Shown here: positions 11,358 to 21,959 of the stretch, piece after piece
How the letters are laid out: the number at the start of each line of letters is the position of its first letter
Numbering within the stretch: the stretch's first letter is position 1
Assembly (NCBI GenBank): GCA_033439765.1
Contig: JAULSN010000003.1
Span: 930,001-994,000, forward strand
Origin: Lasiosphaeria ovina
Lineage: Eukaryota; Ascomycota; Sordariomycetes; Sordariales; Lasiosphaeriaceae
Length of the DNA stretch: 64,000 nucleotides
Reading direction: 5' to 3'
Translations under genes and position numbers: made by a program
The notes under the pieces: model-generated
Seen by the model: the letters and a program-made list of their open reading frames with translations, nothing else
The model's database searches: none
What the model was told of the DNA's origin: nothing

Positions 11358-12459
11358 CTAACAGGCCGACTTACTAAGATTCGTGCCTTTTCTGCAGCAC
11401 AAGATACGGAACAATATCTGCAACCGTCCAACGTCCGCACTGTGTTTTGCTGCATGTGTGAAATTAGTGAGCTGATCCACCAATCTCTCTACACACTGCA
11501 CTCTCCGGGCCAGCCGATCACCAAGGAAATCCTCCTTGCAACCTACGCGAAGTATCTCGGCTGGTACGATGGCATCCCCTTGCATCTAAAGTTTGGGCAG
11601 AATTCTATGCCGGCTGTTTTCTTCATACAGTGCGTGGCAGTCTCACACTATCCGGCCCCTTCCCAGGTACTAACATAAAAAAACCAAAGCCTCTACTGCC
11701 ACTTCGCCGTCATACTACTGTTCCGCCCTCTCATCCACATCCGCATCGTCGGTTCAGCAATCGTACCACGCGAGGTCGCAGTCTAGGCGGCAGACGCTAT
11801 CTACCTGCTACTTCGCTCCTGCTCTCGGCTGCACACGCTCAAGTGGGTGTCGTCGTTTGTTCCGTACTTTGTGCTGGCGTCTTCCATCATGAGACTCACT
11901 ATTTAGGATGCCTCGTAGGGCGCCTCGCAGAACACTACCGCCCGCACTGAAGCTGCCGCAGCAGCAAAAAGACCACAAATACCACCACCGGAGAAGAAAA
12001 GAGAGGTAGACCCCATGGCGGCCAAGGATATCATTCAGGGCATAGCGGACATGGAGGAGATGGAATCGTCACGGTTCGCAAAGCACGGGCTGCGCATGTT
12101 GAAAGGTTATGCGAAGAGGTGGGGGATTGAGGTTCCCAAGAGTATGGGGGCCAATTCCACGGCAGACGGCGTTGATAAAAGACAAGGAGACCGGCATGCC
12201 TGACGATGTCGATGACGGCGCCGCCAACAACGCCGGCCCCGACTCCGACTTCGACCCCTTATCGCCATCAGGTGACTTCAAGCTTGCCTTCATGCACATG
12301 TGGGATCAAGCTTCAAACATCGTCCCAGGCAACGCTCCCCCTTCGGTGTGGATGGCCACGTACATCAACAGCGCCGTGCTTTACCCGTGGGTCCGCAACA
12401 GTTCATCGCTGCTGCCTATCAAGGAGGCGCTTGAAGCTGCTGGGCTTGCGTTGCTCTGA
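11358..12459 (+). pseudogene. Remnant of a fungal transcription factor (MHR domain)
   Basis: Pieces in successive frames match the middle homology region and tail of fungal Zn2Cys6 regulators. At 11450-11640 is CEISELIHQSLYTLHSPG followed by YLGWYDGIPLHLKFGQN. At 11835-11910 is SSFVPYFVLASSIMRL. At 12000-12150 is a GIADMEEM...HGLRMLKGYAKRWGIEV stretch. At 12290-12459 is a conserved-looking C-terminus (FKLAFMHMWDQASN...). Frames change at least twice, the zinc cluster is absent and there is no start, so it is a pseudogene. A CTAACAG just before 11364 looks like an intron 3' end. The target pathway cannot be inferred. Confidence 0.6.
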
Positions 12460-12666
12460 TTATTGAATTGGGGGGACTTATATCAAAAGCGGACACCCAG
12501 CTAGTAAACTTCGCGGGCATCATACATACGACGCACGGGGCAAGGACGAGGCCGTTGATCTTGTCACGTAGCCAGTCGGCTGTATCAATACCGGCCGTGT
12601 AGCGCAATTTCTCCTTAGCAGGTAATTAAATTCCAGAATAACCCAATAACCCCACAGCCCTCCGCC

Positions 12667-12736
12667 CAGCGGATGGCTCATCTTCTGTCCAGCGGATGGC
12701 TCGTCTTCTGTCCAGCAGATGGCTGTCCGTCCAGCG
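12667..12736 (+). repeat. 23-bp tandem repeat, three and a half copies
   Basis: Units starting CAGCGGATGGCTC begin at 12667, 12690, 12713 and 12732 (the last partial). Confidence 0.8.
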
Positions 12737-12773
12737 GAACAGCGTACCGAGAATACGAAACACGAACACCAAA

Positions 12774-12803
12774 CCCCCCCCCCCCCCAAAAAAAAAAAAA
12801 AAA
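12774..12803 (+). repeat. C14-A16 homopolymer pair
   Basis: A run of 14 C followed directly by 16 A. Length may be inaccurate in any assembly. Confidence 0.85.
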
Positions 12804-12913
12804 CAAGCTCCCAAGAGCCTCAACTCAGACACTCTGAGGCCCCCCGGCCAGGAATGATACGTAGAGCCCCTTTAAGGATGGCAATCTCTCACGCTCGCTG
12901 GCGCGGCACAGGC

Positions 12914-13148
12914 CTTTAGGACCACTGGATCGTGCATTGATTATCGACGTCGTTGCCGCAATATCCGTGGGGCATCGCCGGCACCGCGTAGGGACGACCT
13001 CGAGGTTGGCGTCCCACGTGATGTGGTTTGCAGTATCCTCGAGTCCCGGCAGGCGGCATTCGCCACACTCTCACCGGGCAGTTGGTGCCGAGGCGGACGA
13101 GTGGGACGACGACCCGCTGGACGTGCTGGGCTTCTTGGAGCTGGACAT
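12914..13148 (-). pseudogene. Possible small Cys-containing protein, one stop
   Basis: From the ATG at 13146-13148 the frame reads a Ser-rich start (MSSSKKPSTSSGSSSHSS), then a TGA, then ECGECRLPG and TRCRRCPTD. The two CxxC pairs around 60 codons of open frame suggest a small zinc-binding or secreted protein broken by one nonsense change (CGA to TGA would explain it). I do not recognise the family. Confidence 0.28.
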
Positions 13149-13149
13149 G

Positions 13150-14360
13150 GCTCGTTATTGGAAGTAGTGGAGTAGCCGTGGCGGTGGTGATGATGGCGAT
13201 GATTATGATGGTGATGAGATGCTGGCGATTGGAACTAGGTAGATGATGGTACGGGAGGGACGAGATATATATTTCTATAGCCTCGTCTTTCTTTGCGCCA
13301 TATCGACAAACCAGTGACGGCGACTGAGTTGACTGTTGGTTTCTTTGTGGTCGCAATGGCGCTGGGGCTCGGTTGGTGCCCGTAGCCTGACACCGAAGCG
13401 TGCGCAATGTAGCCAGAGTAATGGTGACCATGCCAGCAAGTTAAGCACCTTGCCCCCTTATTCCAGAGCGAGGAAGGTGCGTGCCAAGCAATCGCAGCTA
13501 GATGGAGGCGGCAGCGCCGTGCTAGTATAGTGGTTCGTGCGGCCAGGCCGAGCAACGCCGCGTCCTATATTCGTGGCCGAGTTTCCGATAGCCGTGGACT
13601 ATGGCCAGCATATGCATTGAGTAAGTTTCGGGAATAGTATTATGAATTTGGTATCGAGGATATTTTACCTATACTGATCGGGTATATCACCCTAAAACTA
13701 GAGAGCAACCCGGTGGTACGGGCATTACCTCTGTAATCTATCCCTTCTCTAATACGTAGCAACACACCAAGCGCGCCATATAAGCCATACTCGCTAAAGC
13801 CCCTAGAAGCCGCAGGGGTCGTGAACCCAATCCCGACTGCCGGCGGCGCCCAACGGTGTCATTAGTAAAAAAAATTAGATACTATCGATTATGCACGCAT
13901 TGGCAGAGTCGGTGGGGAGCTCGATCACGCCAGGAGGGCACGACAGAGAGGGTAAGGTATCTCATATATTGATGTTGGTTACGAAAAGCGCTAATGCGGT
14001 TATTAGTTATTGCACAACAATAATTCGTAAAAAGCTCTCTGCTCCGCCATGCGCAACGTTGCAAAGCGAGGTTGGGTAAGCAGCTTTCTGCCGGGTAACC
14101 GGATCTTGCTGGAAACGGGTTGAAAAAGTGGCCCCGGTTCTCCGCGTAGCCATTTTTGGTGAATTAGATTCGCGGACCTGCCCTTCGTATTCCCCCACCG
14201 GAACCGGGCGCAGCCCAGGCAGAAGGATACAGGCTCTCGTCAGCGGGCGACCCTCCATCCATCATACCTCGTATCGGCGCACAACTGTCCAAGGCGGACC
14301 AACATGCAGGGATGTCAACTCGATCTGATGCGACCCCGTAGAACGACGTCACTTATTCAG
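13150..14360. other. Intergenic, nothing supported
   Basis: Short reading frames only. Part of it (13600-13870) is AT-rich and may be mildly RIP-affected, but no element could be named. Confidence 0.45.
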
Positions 14361-14367
14361 CAGTTTG

Positions 14368-14375
14368 TTTATAAG
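14368..14375 (+). promoter_or_regulatory. TATA-like box of the secreted protein gene
   Basis: TTTATAAG 126 bp before the ATG at 14501. The leader is pyrimidine-rich and ends in a CCACCAYCR repeat. Confidence 0.45.
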
Positions 14376-14459
14376 TTACTGTGTGAGCACCCTCCTTTCT
14401 TCGACGCGATTTTTCGTCTCATTGGCACACACAACACCTTTTCACCCCTAAATACATCA

Positions 14460-14500
14460 TCGCCACCACCATCGCCACCACCATCACCACCACCACCATC
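14460..14500 (+). repeat. (CAC/CAT) trinucleotide repeat in the 5' leader
   Basis: Repeated CACCATCGC and CACCAC units run up to the start codon. Confidence 0.8.
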
Positions 14501-15184
14501 ATGCTCTCCAGAATCTTACTCGCCGCCGCTGCCCTCTTAGGCGTGGCTGCGGCCTATCCGCAAAATACGGTGCCGGCGTCCTCGACCATTACCTCCATCA
14601 CATCAGTCACGCCTCCGCCGAGTGCCATTACGACCGCTCCCGGGCTCACATGCACGGATGGCTCGACCGTCCTCTACACCAAAGAGTGCACCTACGGATT
14701 CCCCATCTCGTATTGCCACAGCGACCCGCCGCCGCTTACGTGCCAGACGGGCTACTTCCCAAGCAGCATTCAGTATGGGCACTGCGAGGTGGGGCAGACG
14801 TGCTTCCCGGTCGACGCGGACTGGATCACGACGACGTGCTCGCCGGGCGGCGGCCAGACCCCTTACCTGACCGCGACGCTCTTCTCGGGCACGCTGGCCG
14901 GCGGCGTCAGCACCGTCATCTCCATGGTCAACTGCAAGTGCGCAGACGACTTGTGGTACAGCTGGCCCCAGACCCCGCCCTTCACGGGCGGCCCCTGGTG
15001 CATGCCCTTCACCGACTGCGCGCCCGGCATGACCACCAGCTGGAGCACCAACGAGTACTGCGTGACCGTCACCACGCCCAGCTACTGCAGCACCGAGACC
15101 GCCCTCAGCAGGCCGTACTGCGCCTGCGCCACGGGATTGCCCCAGTACCCACCTGCAGGCGGGTCGCCGACTACTTGTGCTTGA
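14501..15184 (+). CDS. Secreted cysteine-rich protein, effector-like
   Basis: Single exon, 227 residues. It has a classical signal peptide (MLSRILLAAAALLGVAAA, likely cleaved before YPQN), a Ser/Thr/Pro linker to about residue 48, and then a body with 16 cysteines (an even number, so up to eight disulfides), including a CKC pair and a CAC pair near the end. There is no membrane anchor after the signal. Coding GC is clearly higher than in the flanking DNA and the frame is clean, so RIP has not touched it. Size, secretion and cysteine content fit fungal effectors or cell-surface proteins. No enzyme motif was recognised. The minus-strand frame of the same length (14603-15286) is a GC-driven shadow. 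Confidence 0.85.
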   Translation: MLSRILLAAAALLGVAAAYPQNTVPASSTITSITSVTPPPSAITTAPGLTCTDGSTVLYTKECTYGFPISYCHSDPPPLTCQTGYFPSSIQYGHCEVGQTCFPVDADWITTTCSPGGGQTPYLTATLFSGTLAGGVSTVISMVNCKCADDLWYSWPQTPPFTGGPWCMPFTDCAPGMTTSWSTNEYCVTVTTPSYCSTETALSRPYCACATGLPQYPPAGGSPTTCA

Positions 15185-15189
15185 GATGA

Positions 15190-15606
15190 TGCATCGTAGA
15201 CGGATTTGATGTTTCCCGTGGGAACGGGATATTGTTCGTTCTGGTTTGGCGTACGGATGCATATTGCCCGGGGGCGACGACTTCACGCGTGACAGTTACT
15301 TGTGGGAACATGAGCTAGAAAATCATGCTCTTGCCAGCTTATAATCGTTAGACGTAGTTACTCTGTCCTCTCATTAATATTAACATTACTCGACGGCTCG
15401 CATTCTTTCACAGGGGGGCCATCAGTTGATTATCATGTTCTATTAATTCGCCTCCTGCGCAGGAGACACAGGGTCCGGCAGCCAAAGTATCAACCGAAAC
15501 GAGGCGTGCGGGATCAACGTGACTTCGAGAGAAATGAGGTCACCTGAGTGTCCCGATCTAGAGTCGGGACCTCGATATTGGTGCCGGGTTTGAACCCAGT
15601 AACTTG
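15190..15606. other. Intergenic, with hairpin-forming segments
   Basis: No gene. Near 15556-15614 are two inverted repeats, one with a TCCCGA...TCGGGA stem and one with a GGTGC...GCACC stem around a tRNA T-arm-like TTTGAACCC. Confidence 0.4.
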
Positions 15607-16381
15607 TTACAGCACCTTGAAGCCTTGACAACTTCTATTAACCATTGTAGTTAGCGGCGGGAACGACATTGGGATATCTGTAAGCACTTCCCATGGCATT
15701 GCACCGCTATCAAAGCTGCTGGAGCTGAGGCCTGATGTCCCAGTAAGTGAGAGTAATTTCATGGCAAGCGATGTCCGGAATTCGGGACATGAATTTGCTG
15801 GATACGCCTTCTTAAGTTTGCGAATGAAGTCTTCGGGGGCGATTTGGCGTAACTCTCTGAATAGATGCCTAGTTTGCACCCGGGCCGAGAATGCGACGCA
15901 ATGCCCAAATAAGGTAGATAAGGGAGACATTTAGAACATGGTTCTAGAAGCTTTTCAAACTCTCATCATACACCTCGTCATGTGTGGCGGCAATCTCTTT
16001 ATTCATAAGAATTTTCTTTACGAGACTCCCCAAGCGCTCCTAGAACGGAACGATGAACCCATGCTTTCTGATCGATTGTGTATCCAAGAGCCGTCCTATG
16101 TCAGGTGTCGTGAGGACATGAGATGGGCCACTGAGCGGAGCGCCGCTTTATTCGCCTCTCTCTCCTCTCCCTCTCCCTCTCCCTTGTGTTCTTTCCTACG
16201 TTTGTAATTTTTCTCCGTCTTGTTTCTGAAGATCTCGGTCGGACTGTGCCTTTCTAAAGTCCAAGAGACCCGTGTCGCTTGAGGACTTGATGATCCCCAC
16301 CGCAATAACACCCTTGTTCTCGGCTTCCTCGACAATCACTTCATTAAGTTGAGTGCTGAGTGCAATGAGCGTGGGCCCCAT
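15607..16381 (-). pseudogene. Degraded coding remnant, unknown family
   Basis: Three adjacent minus-strand pieces read like protein: 16196-16381 (MGPTLIALSTQLNEVIVEEA...), about 15945-16105 (GRLLDTQSIRKHGFIVPF, one TAG, then ERLGSLVKKILMNKEIAA) and 15607-15930 (FRELRQIAPEDFIRKLKKA...). They are in different frames with in-frame stops. Composition is protein-like and the order is consistent with one gene reading leftwards. I do not recognise the family. Confidence 0.3.
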
Positions 16382-16917
16382 AATGGCTCTGGGGTCAAGT
16401 CCGGAGAGTCTCCCAAGCGCATCGGATGAGCTTGCTCATCCCGCTCCTTTGGCACGGAATGGGGCGGGACTTGGAGAGCTTGGCTCGCATTGACGTGTGC
16501 CGATGTTTAGGATTCTCCGAGAGCCTGTCTTAACCCGTTACTGTTCGGCGTAGAGCGCAGCAGAAAGGTGCTCGTAGCGCTGCTTTCTCTTACACAGGCC
16601 TCCCTTCTCACTGTCCTCTTGAAAGCTAGTTGGTGGCCACATCTCGAATGGCGTTATCCGAGACATGGCAGCAGAAGCAGTACCAGTACTACTATCTCCA
16701 AAAATAAAAAAAATAAACCCGCCGCTCACGCCTGCTCGGCCTCCTGTAGGAACTACGCTTCTGCATTTTCGGACACGCCGACCAACACCTGAGGTGCCCT
16801 TGAAATATGCCTTGGCGGTCACTATAGTTTGAAAAACATGACATGAATTATCATATCCTATGCTCATAGCAAGTGCCGCCTCTCTGCCGTTTACAATTTT
16901 GGAACGCTATTCCGGGC

Positions 16918-17118
16918 GACTGGCTGGCTCCTGGGGCCTGGCTCGCAGTCGACAGACTGGCTGACTGACCCGACTGGCTTATAACGTACCTACCTTCCTG
17001 TCAACTGGCTGGCCCGGGCAACTTACCTGCGTACTGGTTGACTGCAAGACCCGGAAACTGGCTGCGAATATTGTGTAGGTTGACTGACTGGCTTGCAATT
17101 GACTGCAACTGGCTTGCA
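16918..17118 (+). repeat. Degenerate GACTGGCT short repeats
   Basis: The heptamer ACTGGCT or close variants recur many times, interspersed with TTGACTG and GACTGCAA. The array is too irregular for a clean unit. Confidence 0.6.
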
Positions 17119-17293
17119 AGGAAAGTGAAGCTTCTTCTGGTGACGGATCGAATAACCGGAACACCTATAGAGCCGAAAATGCCCAGTTGCAGTGCAACCC
17201 TCTCACCCAGATCTTTGACCAGTTTAACACTAACAAATGGTTGAACTTAAGCAATAGTAATTTAGGTATAAATCGTATACTAAGCCTTAACAC

Positions 17294-17523
17294 GCTGTTA
17301 CGGCCCGGAAAAAAACACACAAAGGCCCGCAAATATCTAACACGCTCGCCGTGAAGTTCAGACCGGGCTGTGGTATAATATAGAGAAGAGATGGAGAAGA
17401 TAGAGAAACAGCGATTGACCTGGAAGAAGAAGGGCTTCCCGCACTTCTTTCTTCAATGAAACACTTTTGACCACTTTTCTTAACTAGTTTAAGCGTAATA
17501 GAAATCTACTCAGGTATAACAGC
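17294..17523. mobile_element. Possible short element or solo LTR with inverted ends
   Basis: A segment of about 230 bp starts CGCTGTTA and ends TAACAGCG, an exact 8-bp inverted repeat that also gives an LTR-like TGTTAC...TAACA. Flanks TAACA and GAACA agree at four of five bases, which may be a mutated duplication. No coding content. Confidence 0.33.
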
Positions 17524-17854
17524 GGAACAAAGTGGACGAGTCAACAGGAACGTCACAAACAGACCAAGCACTTGGCAAAGACTTGGTTGCAAACAAGAGG
17601 CGGCGTATGTCCGGTGCCCCATGTCTCGGATCTATAGCGTCTCAGAATCCTCACGTTGCCAATAGCTTCATCGCAGGCGAAACTGAAAATCATATTATTG
17701 GCAGCCAGTGCCCGAGAAGGAAAGGTCCTGCCTTGGCTCTTCTAACTAGGAACTAATTTATCAGGTATTTCCCCCATGATTCGTCATGATTCGTCATGAT
17801 TCGTTTCGCGACCACAACGGCCCTGCGCCGGCTCGCTTCGCCCCCATTATAGTT

Positions 17855-18460
17855 TTACTTCTTTAGGGTCGTCAAGTCTCCCAGGCCGCCGAATGCAGCC
17901 AAATGCATTTCACCGATTTGGGTTCCTTGGTCCTTGAGAGTGACCAGAGCCTGTTTATAGGCGGTCACGACATGGGACTTATACCCATCATCGTTCTTGT
18001 GCACCCAGGCGGCGGCTTCTTCGGTGCCCCTGGGAATGTTGGCGGGCGGGGACTTGGGCTTGAAGTCGTGCTTCATAAACCTCACGGTTTCCTTGACGAG
18101 GTCGTTGCCGTAGCTGGATCCGAAAAGGTTCAGCTCTTTCTGGAGGATGTATGCCGCGACGGCCGCGTTGCCTTTGAACGCGGGTAGGTCGCGGTACTTG
18201 TACACGAAATCGGCTGTTCCGCTTGTGTCAGACAGGCCGCTGCTCGACCCGCCGGATTCGCTGGTAGGTGGGGAGACGTATAGCTTCATCAGCTTGGCCG
18301 TCGCAGCAGCATAGTCGCCGGAAGGGACATAACCCTTAGATAGAAGTGGAGTCTAGGCCCTGATGACTTCTGGATCTTGGCCCCTAGCTTGCAGGAGCTC
18401 TTTCGTTTTGCGCTGGACTTCGCTAGGAAGGGCATATCTGTCCATTTTGGATTTCGCATA
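17855..18460 (-). pseudogene. Unknown gene truncated by Pogo-B, C-terminal part
   Basis: One continuous minus frame runs from the Pogo-B junction (18460) to the stop at 17855, interrupted only by a TAG at 18353-18355. Upstream of that stop it reads KSKMDRYALPSEVQRKTKEL; downstream, about 166 residues follow (YVPSGDYAAATAKLMK, a Ser-rich linker, AVAAYILQKELNLFGSSYG, a Pro/Lys loop, and the end LGDLTTLKK). Codon use looks like a real gene. The 5' part is missing because the transposon landed at the TA at 18459-18460. I do not recognise the family. The in-frame stop (CAG to TAG would fit) may have come after the disruption. Confidence 0.55.
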
Positions 18461-19436
18461 ACGTGCATGATAAGCGAGTGCACCAGATAAGCGAGTGCAC
18501 CACTCTCCACGCAACGTACCACCTCCACCTTCAATCCTTAATTGTTCTACAACCCAATATGTCTTCCACTTCAAAAGAGGTATAGATAATTTTAGCCCTT
18601 GAGGCTATCCAACGCGATAAAAACCTCACCCTACGAGCTATAGGTATAATCTATAATATTTACTATATAATACTTATACGACGACGCGACGGGAAACCTT
18701 TACGACGCGATATTCTAGCTAATTTACGCAAACTTACCGATTTAGAAGAGAAAACGATTATTCAGTATATAATTAAGCTATATATACGCGTATTCCACCC
18801 CCGGCTTTCTTACGTAGAAGATGTAGCTAATCGATTACTCCGCGAACGCGACGCGCCCCCTATTGGTATCCGATAGGCTTATAACTTCGTTAAGCGCTAG
18901 CCAGAACTTCGGACGCGTTTTACGCGTAAATACGACTACTAGAGGGCTAAATATAAAGATCTAACGATTATTCGCGAGTAGTTTATCCTTATATATAATA
19001 TTAAGGTTAAATACGGTATCCTTAACGACGATATCTATAATTTTAACGAGATTAGCTTTATAATAGATATTATTATTACTACTATAGTAGTTACTACCTT
19101 AGATAACCGTAGTAGGGCTAAATAGGCCTAGCCTAGTAATCGAGAGTAAGTTATAATTATCTAAGGAGTGAATACTCTAGGCTAGGCTATCCTACTATTT
19201 ATTATTTTAGCTAGGTAATATTACCTTACTAATTAATATAAAGAGTATAACCTCCTAGCCGACTAGCGTATTATAATAATTAATAATAGCTAGACTATAA
19301 ATAAGAAAGGTATAGATTAGATTCGGTATTTCGATTTCTATATAGTATCTCGTATAAAGGGTATATACCGGCTATTAATCCTTAATAGCTACGAAAGCTA
19401 CTACTCTAAAGAATTTAATAACTATTATAAAGAGTA
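18461..19436 (+). mobile_element. Pogo-B, Fot1/pogo-like, left part
   Basis: Begins at 18461 after a TA (18459-18460), with ACGTGCATG then two ATAAGCGAG-TGCACCA modules. The transposase starts at the ATG at 18559-18561. Its reading is obvious in translation (LALEAIQRDKNL, LRKLTDLEEKTIIQYII, RTRFTRKYDY) but full of TAG/TAA stops. It is split here by Pogo-C at a TA. It continues at 21298-21370 and 34193-34405. Confidence 0.88.
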
Positions 19437-21297
19437 ACGTGCGTAATAAGCGAGCGCCGTAGATAAGCGAGCGCCGCACTTTTTGACGCGTCGCGACCCC
19501 CCAGCTTTAATACTCCATTTCTCAACCAAAAACCATGGCTTCTATCTCTAAAGAAGCCAGAGTAATTCTGGCCGCCGAAGCTATTAAAAATAATAAAAAG
19601 CTAAGCAAACGAACCGTAGCGAAAATCTACGAGGTTAATAATAGAACTATTCGCCGTCGACTTACCGGTATACTTATACGATACGATATTCTAGCTAACT
19701 CGCGTAAGCTTACGGATTTAGAGGAGTAAACGATTATTCGATATATAACTAAGCTCTATTCACGCGTATTCCATCCTCGGCTTTATTACGTAGAAGATAT
19801 GGCCAACCGATTACTACGCGAACGTAACGCGCCCCCTATCGGCAAACGCTAGGCTTATAACTTCGTCAAACGCTAGCCAGACCTTCGGACGCGTTTTACG
19901 CGTAAATACGACTACTAGAGGGCTAAATACGAAGATCTAACGATTATTCACGAGTGGTTTGCCCTTATATATAATATTAAGGTTAAATACGGTATCCTTA
20001 ACGGCGATATTTATAATTTCGACGAGACCGGCTTTATAATGGGTATTATTATTACTACTATAGTAGTTATTACCTCGGACGGCCGTAGTAGGGCTAAATA
20101 GGCCTAGCCTAGTAATCGAGAATAGGCTATAGTTATCCAAGGAGTAAATGCTCTAGGCTAGGCTATCCTACTATTTATTATCTTAGTTAGGTAATATTAC
20201 CTTTCTAACTAGTATAAAGAATATAACCTCCCGGCCGACTAGCGTATCGTAATAACCGATAATAGCTAGACTACGAATAAGAAAGGTATAGATTAGATTC
20301 GTTACTTCGATTTCTATATAGTATCTCGTACAAAGGGTATATACTAGCTATTAATCCTTAATAGCTACGAAAGCTATTACTCTAAAGAATTCGATAACTA
20401 TTATAAAGAGTATAATATTATTACGCTTTATATACCTCTATACTCTTTATATATACTTTAGCCTTTAGATATTAGTTATTTTAGGCCTTTAAAGAAGGCG
20501 TATAGCCGCTAAATTAAGTAGTTTATACGGATAAATATTATATATATTAGTAAGTTAGAGTTTCTTTATATATTTAAAGAGGCGTTTTTTACTTCGATTA
20601 TAGAAAAGAATATCTAGGGGGGTTTTACCGGAGCTAGCCTTATACCGTACGACCTAGAGAGGGTGATATCTAAGCTGGATATACGTATTCGGACCCTAAT
20701 ACCCCTAGCCTTAAGCCTAACTATAGTACTACCTTAGGCCTCCTAAACGCTATATAACCCTCGAGAGGCCACCTTATAATTAGCATTTATCAAAACTCAA
20801 ATTTCTAACTATTAGGGTAGCTCTCTAACCCCGATACTAACTACTATAGATTGATTAGCTAAAGGTATAATAGCTATAATATACGAGGTGGCTCTTCTAC
20901 GTTCGGAGGTCTTAGTACTACGAAAGGCTAATGAGGGGCTTAGTAAGCGACGGAGAGCTAAAAAAACACGTATGCGGCTTGGAGGGTCACTTACTATATA
21001 AGAGGTATAAGATCTACTAGATCAGAAGGCTGTGGGTGAGTAGTTAGCCTAGGAAATACGACAAAATGGTGGTAGTATAGGGGGGTCTCGTACGAAGATT
21101 CGGTGCTATGGTGTCTATGGCAAGCCTGGCCATAATATACGTACGTATAAGGAGGCTATAGAATCGTCTAATTCATCTATTTCTGATTCAGTTATTGTTA
21201 TTTCCTAGTATTATAGTTATATAATTAAGGATAGATATGGTGGGGTGGTGAAAAGTGCGGCGCTCGCTTATTTACGGCGCTCGCTTATTACATACGT
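19437..21297 (+). mobile_element. Pogo-C, Fot1/pogo-like, inserted in Pogo-B
   Basis: 1861 bp, with TA duplications at 19435-19436 and 21298-21299. Inverted ends carry two ATAAGCGAG modules followed by CGCCGTA and CGCCGCA, at 19437-19485 and again inverted at 21251-21297. Very similar in layout and length to Pogo-A. AT-enriched by RIP. Confidence 0.9.
19535..21215 (+). pseudogene. Pogo-C transposase, RIP-inactivated
   Basis: The ATG at 19535 opens 64 codons (MASISKEARVILAAEAIKNN), then TAA replaces a Gln codon at LTDLEE-stop. The rest follows the Pogo-A transposase through the DDE region (NFDETGF near 20015-20035) to the terminal zinc knuckle at about 21100-21150. There the cysteines are partly changed to Tyr (YGVYGKPGHN), the expected result of G-to-A on the coding strand. 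Non-functional. Confidence 0.85.
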
Positions 21298-21370
21298 TAT
21301 AATATTATTATACTTTATATACCTCTATACTCTTTATATATACTCTAGTCCTTAAATATTAGTTATTTTA
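21298..21370 (+). mobile_element. Pogo-B, middle fragment
   Basis: Transposase sequence continuing from 19436 (TAATATTATTATACTTTATATAC...) up to the Gypsy-1 insertion. Its last five bases TTTTA (21366-21370) are the Gypsy-1 target duplication. Confidence 0.8.
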
Positions 21371-21634
21371 TATAAGGAAAGAGCACCCCAAGCACGTGCG
21401 CACACCTTTGTGTGCGCCCACCACCTGTCACCAACTGGCCAGACCACTACCAGTTGGCACAGCTACTGCCGTCACAAGGAACGGAGCCCCTAAGCATGTA
21501 TATAAGCAGCGGCCCTCGCCCACCTTCCTTTGCGAGGGCTAGGTTGAAGTCTTACACTAATGCCACTCATTACTCGCCCTTCTTCTTGCCTATATTATGA
21601 CCACCTTGATCAGGCGTACCTGCCCTCTCTTACA
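21371..21634 (+). repeat. Gypsy-1 5' LTR
   Basis: 264 bp, nearly identical to 33929-34192; differences I saw are transitions. Contains TATATAAGCAG as a likely TATA. Confidence 0.92.
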
Positions 21635-21686
21635 ATTCTTCAACCTCCCTACCACCGGTAACGATCGAGCCGGTCACCATGGCAGG

Positions 21687-21930
21687 TGTGAAGGCAGGCA
21701 CATACAAGAGGCGAGGCTGCAAGTAAATAGTGACTAGATTCGTAGATAACTAAGCTAAAGAAAGGAAAAGGAAAAGAAGAAGCCTACGTGCCCTGTAGGC
21801 TGGCAGTTTTGTGGTGGTGTGCGGGGTCGTGGCCCTAGTCCCGATTGGGAGGAGTGGGGCCTTCACATTAGGGCTTGCAGCTAGGGCATGGTTGCGGCAC
21901 CACGGACCTCAGTTCGGCCGTGCCGTAATA
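21687..21930 (-). repeat. Gypsy-2 3' LTR (left)
   Basis: 244 bp, starting TGTGAAGG and ending GTAATA (RIP form of GTGACA) on the plus strand. Matches 28191-28434 with mostly C/T differences. Confidence 0.92.
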
Positions 21931-21959
21931 TTACCCCCCCCTCCCGCGCGTAGGGTCCT

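Noticed and set aside
14603..15286. 227-codon minus-strand frame
   Set aside because: Arg/Gly/Ala-rich antisense of the secreted protein; no start context or domain.
15530..15614. tRNA gene on the minus strand
   Set aside because: Only a T-arm-like TTCAAACCC and a GGTGC/GCACC stem; no D-arm or anticodon arm between them.
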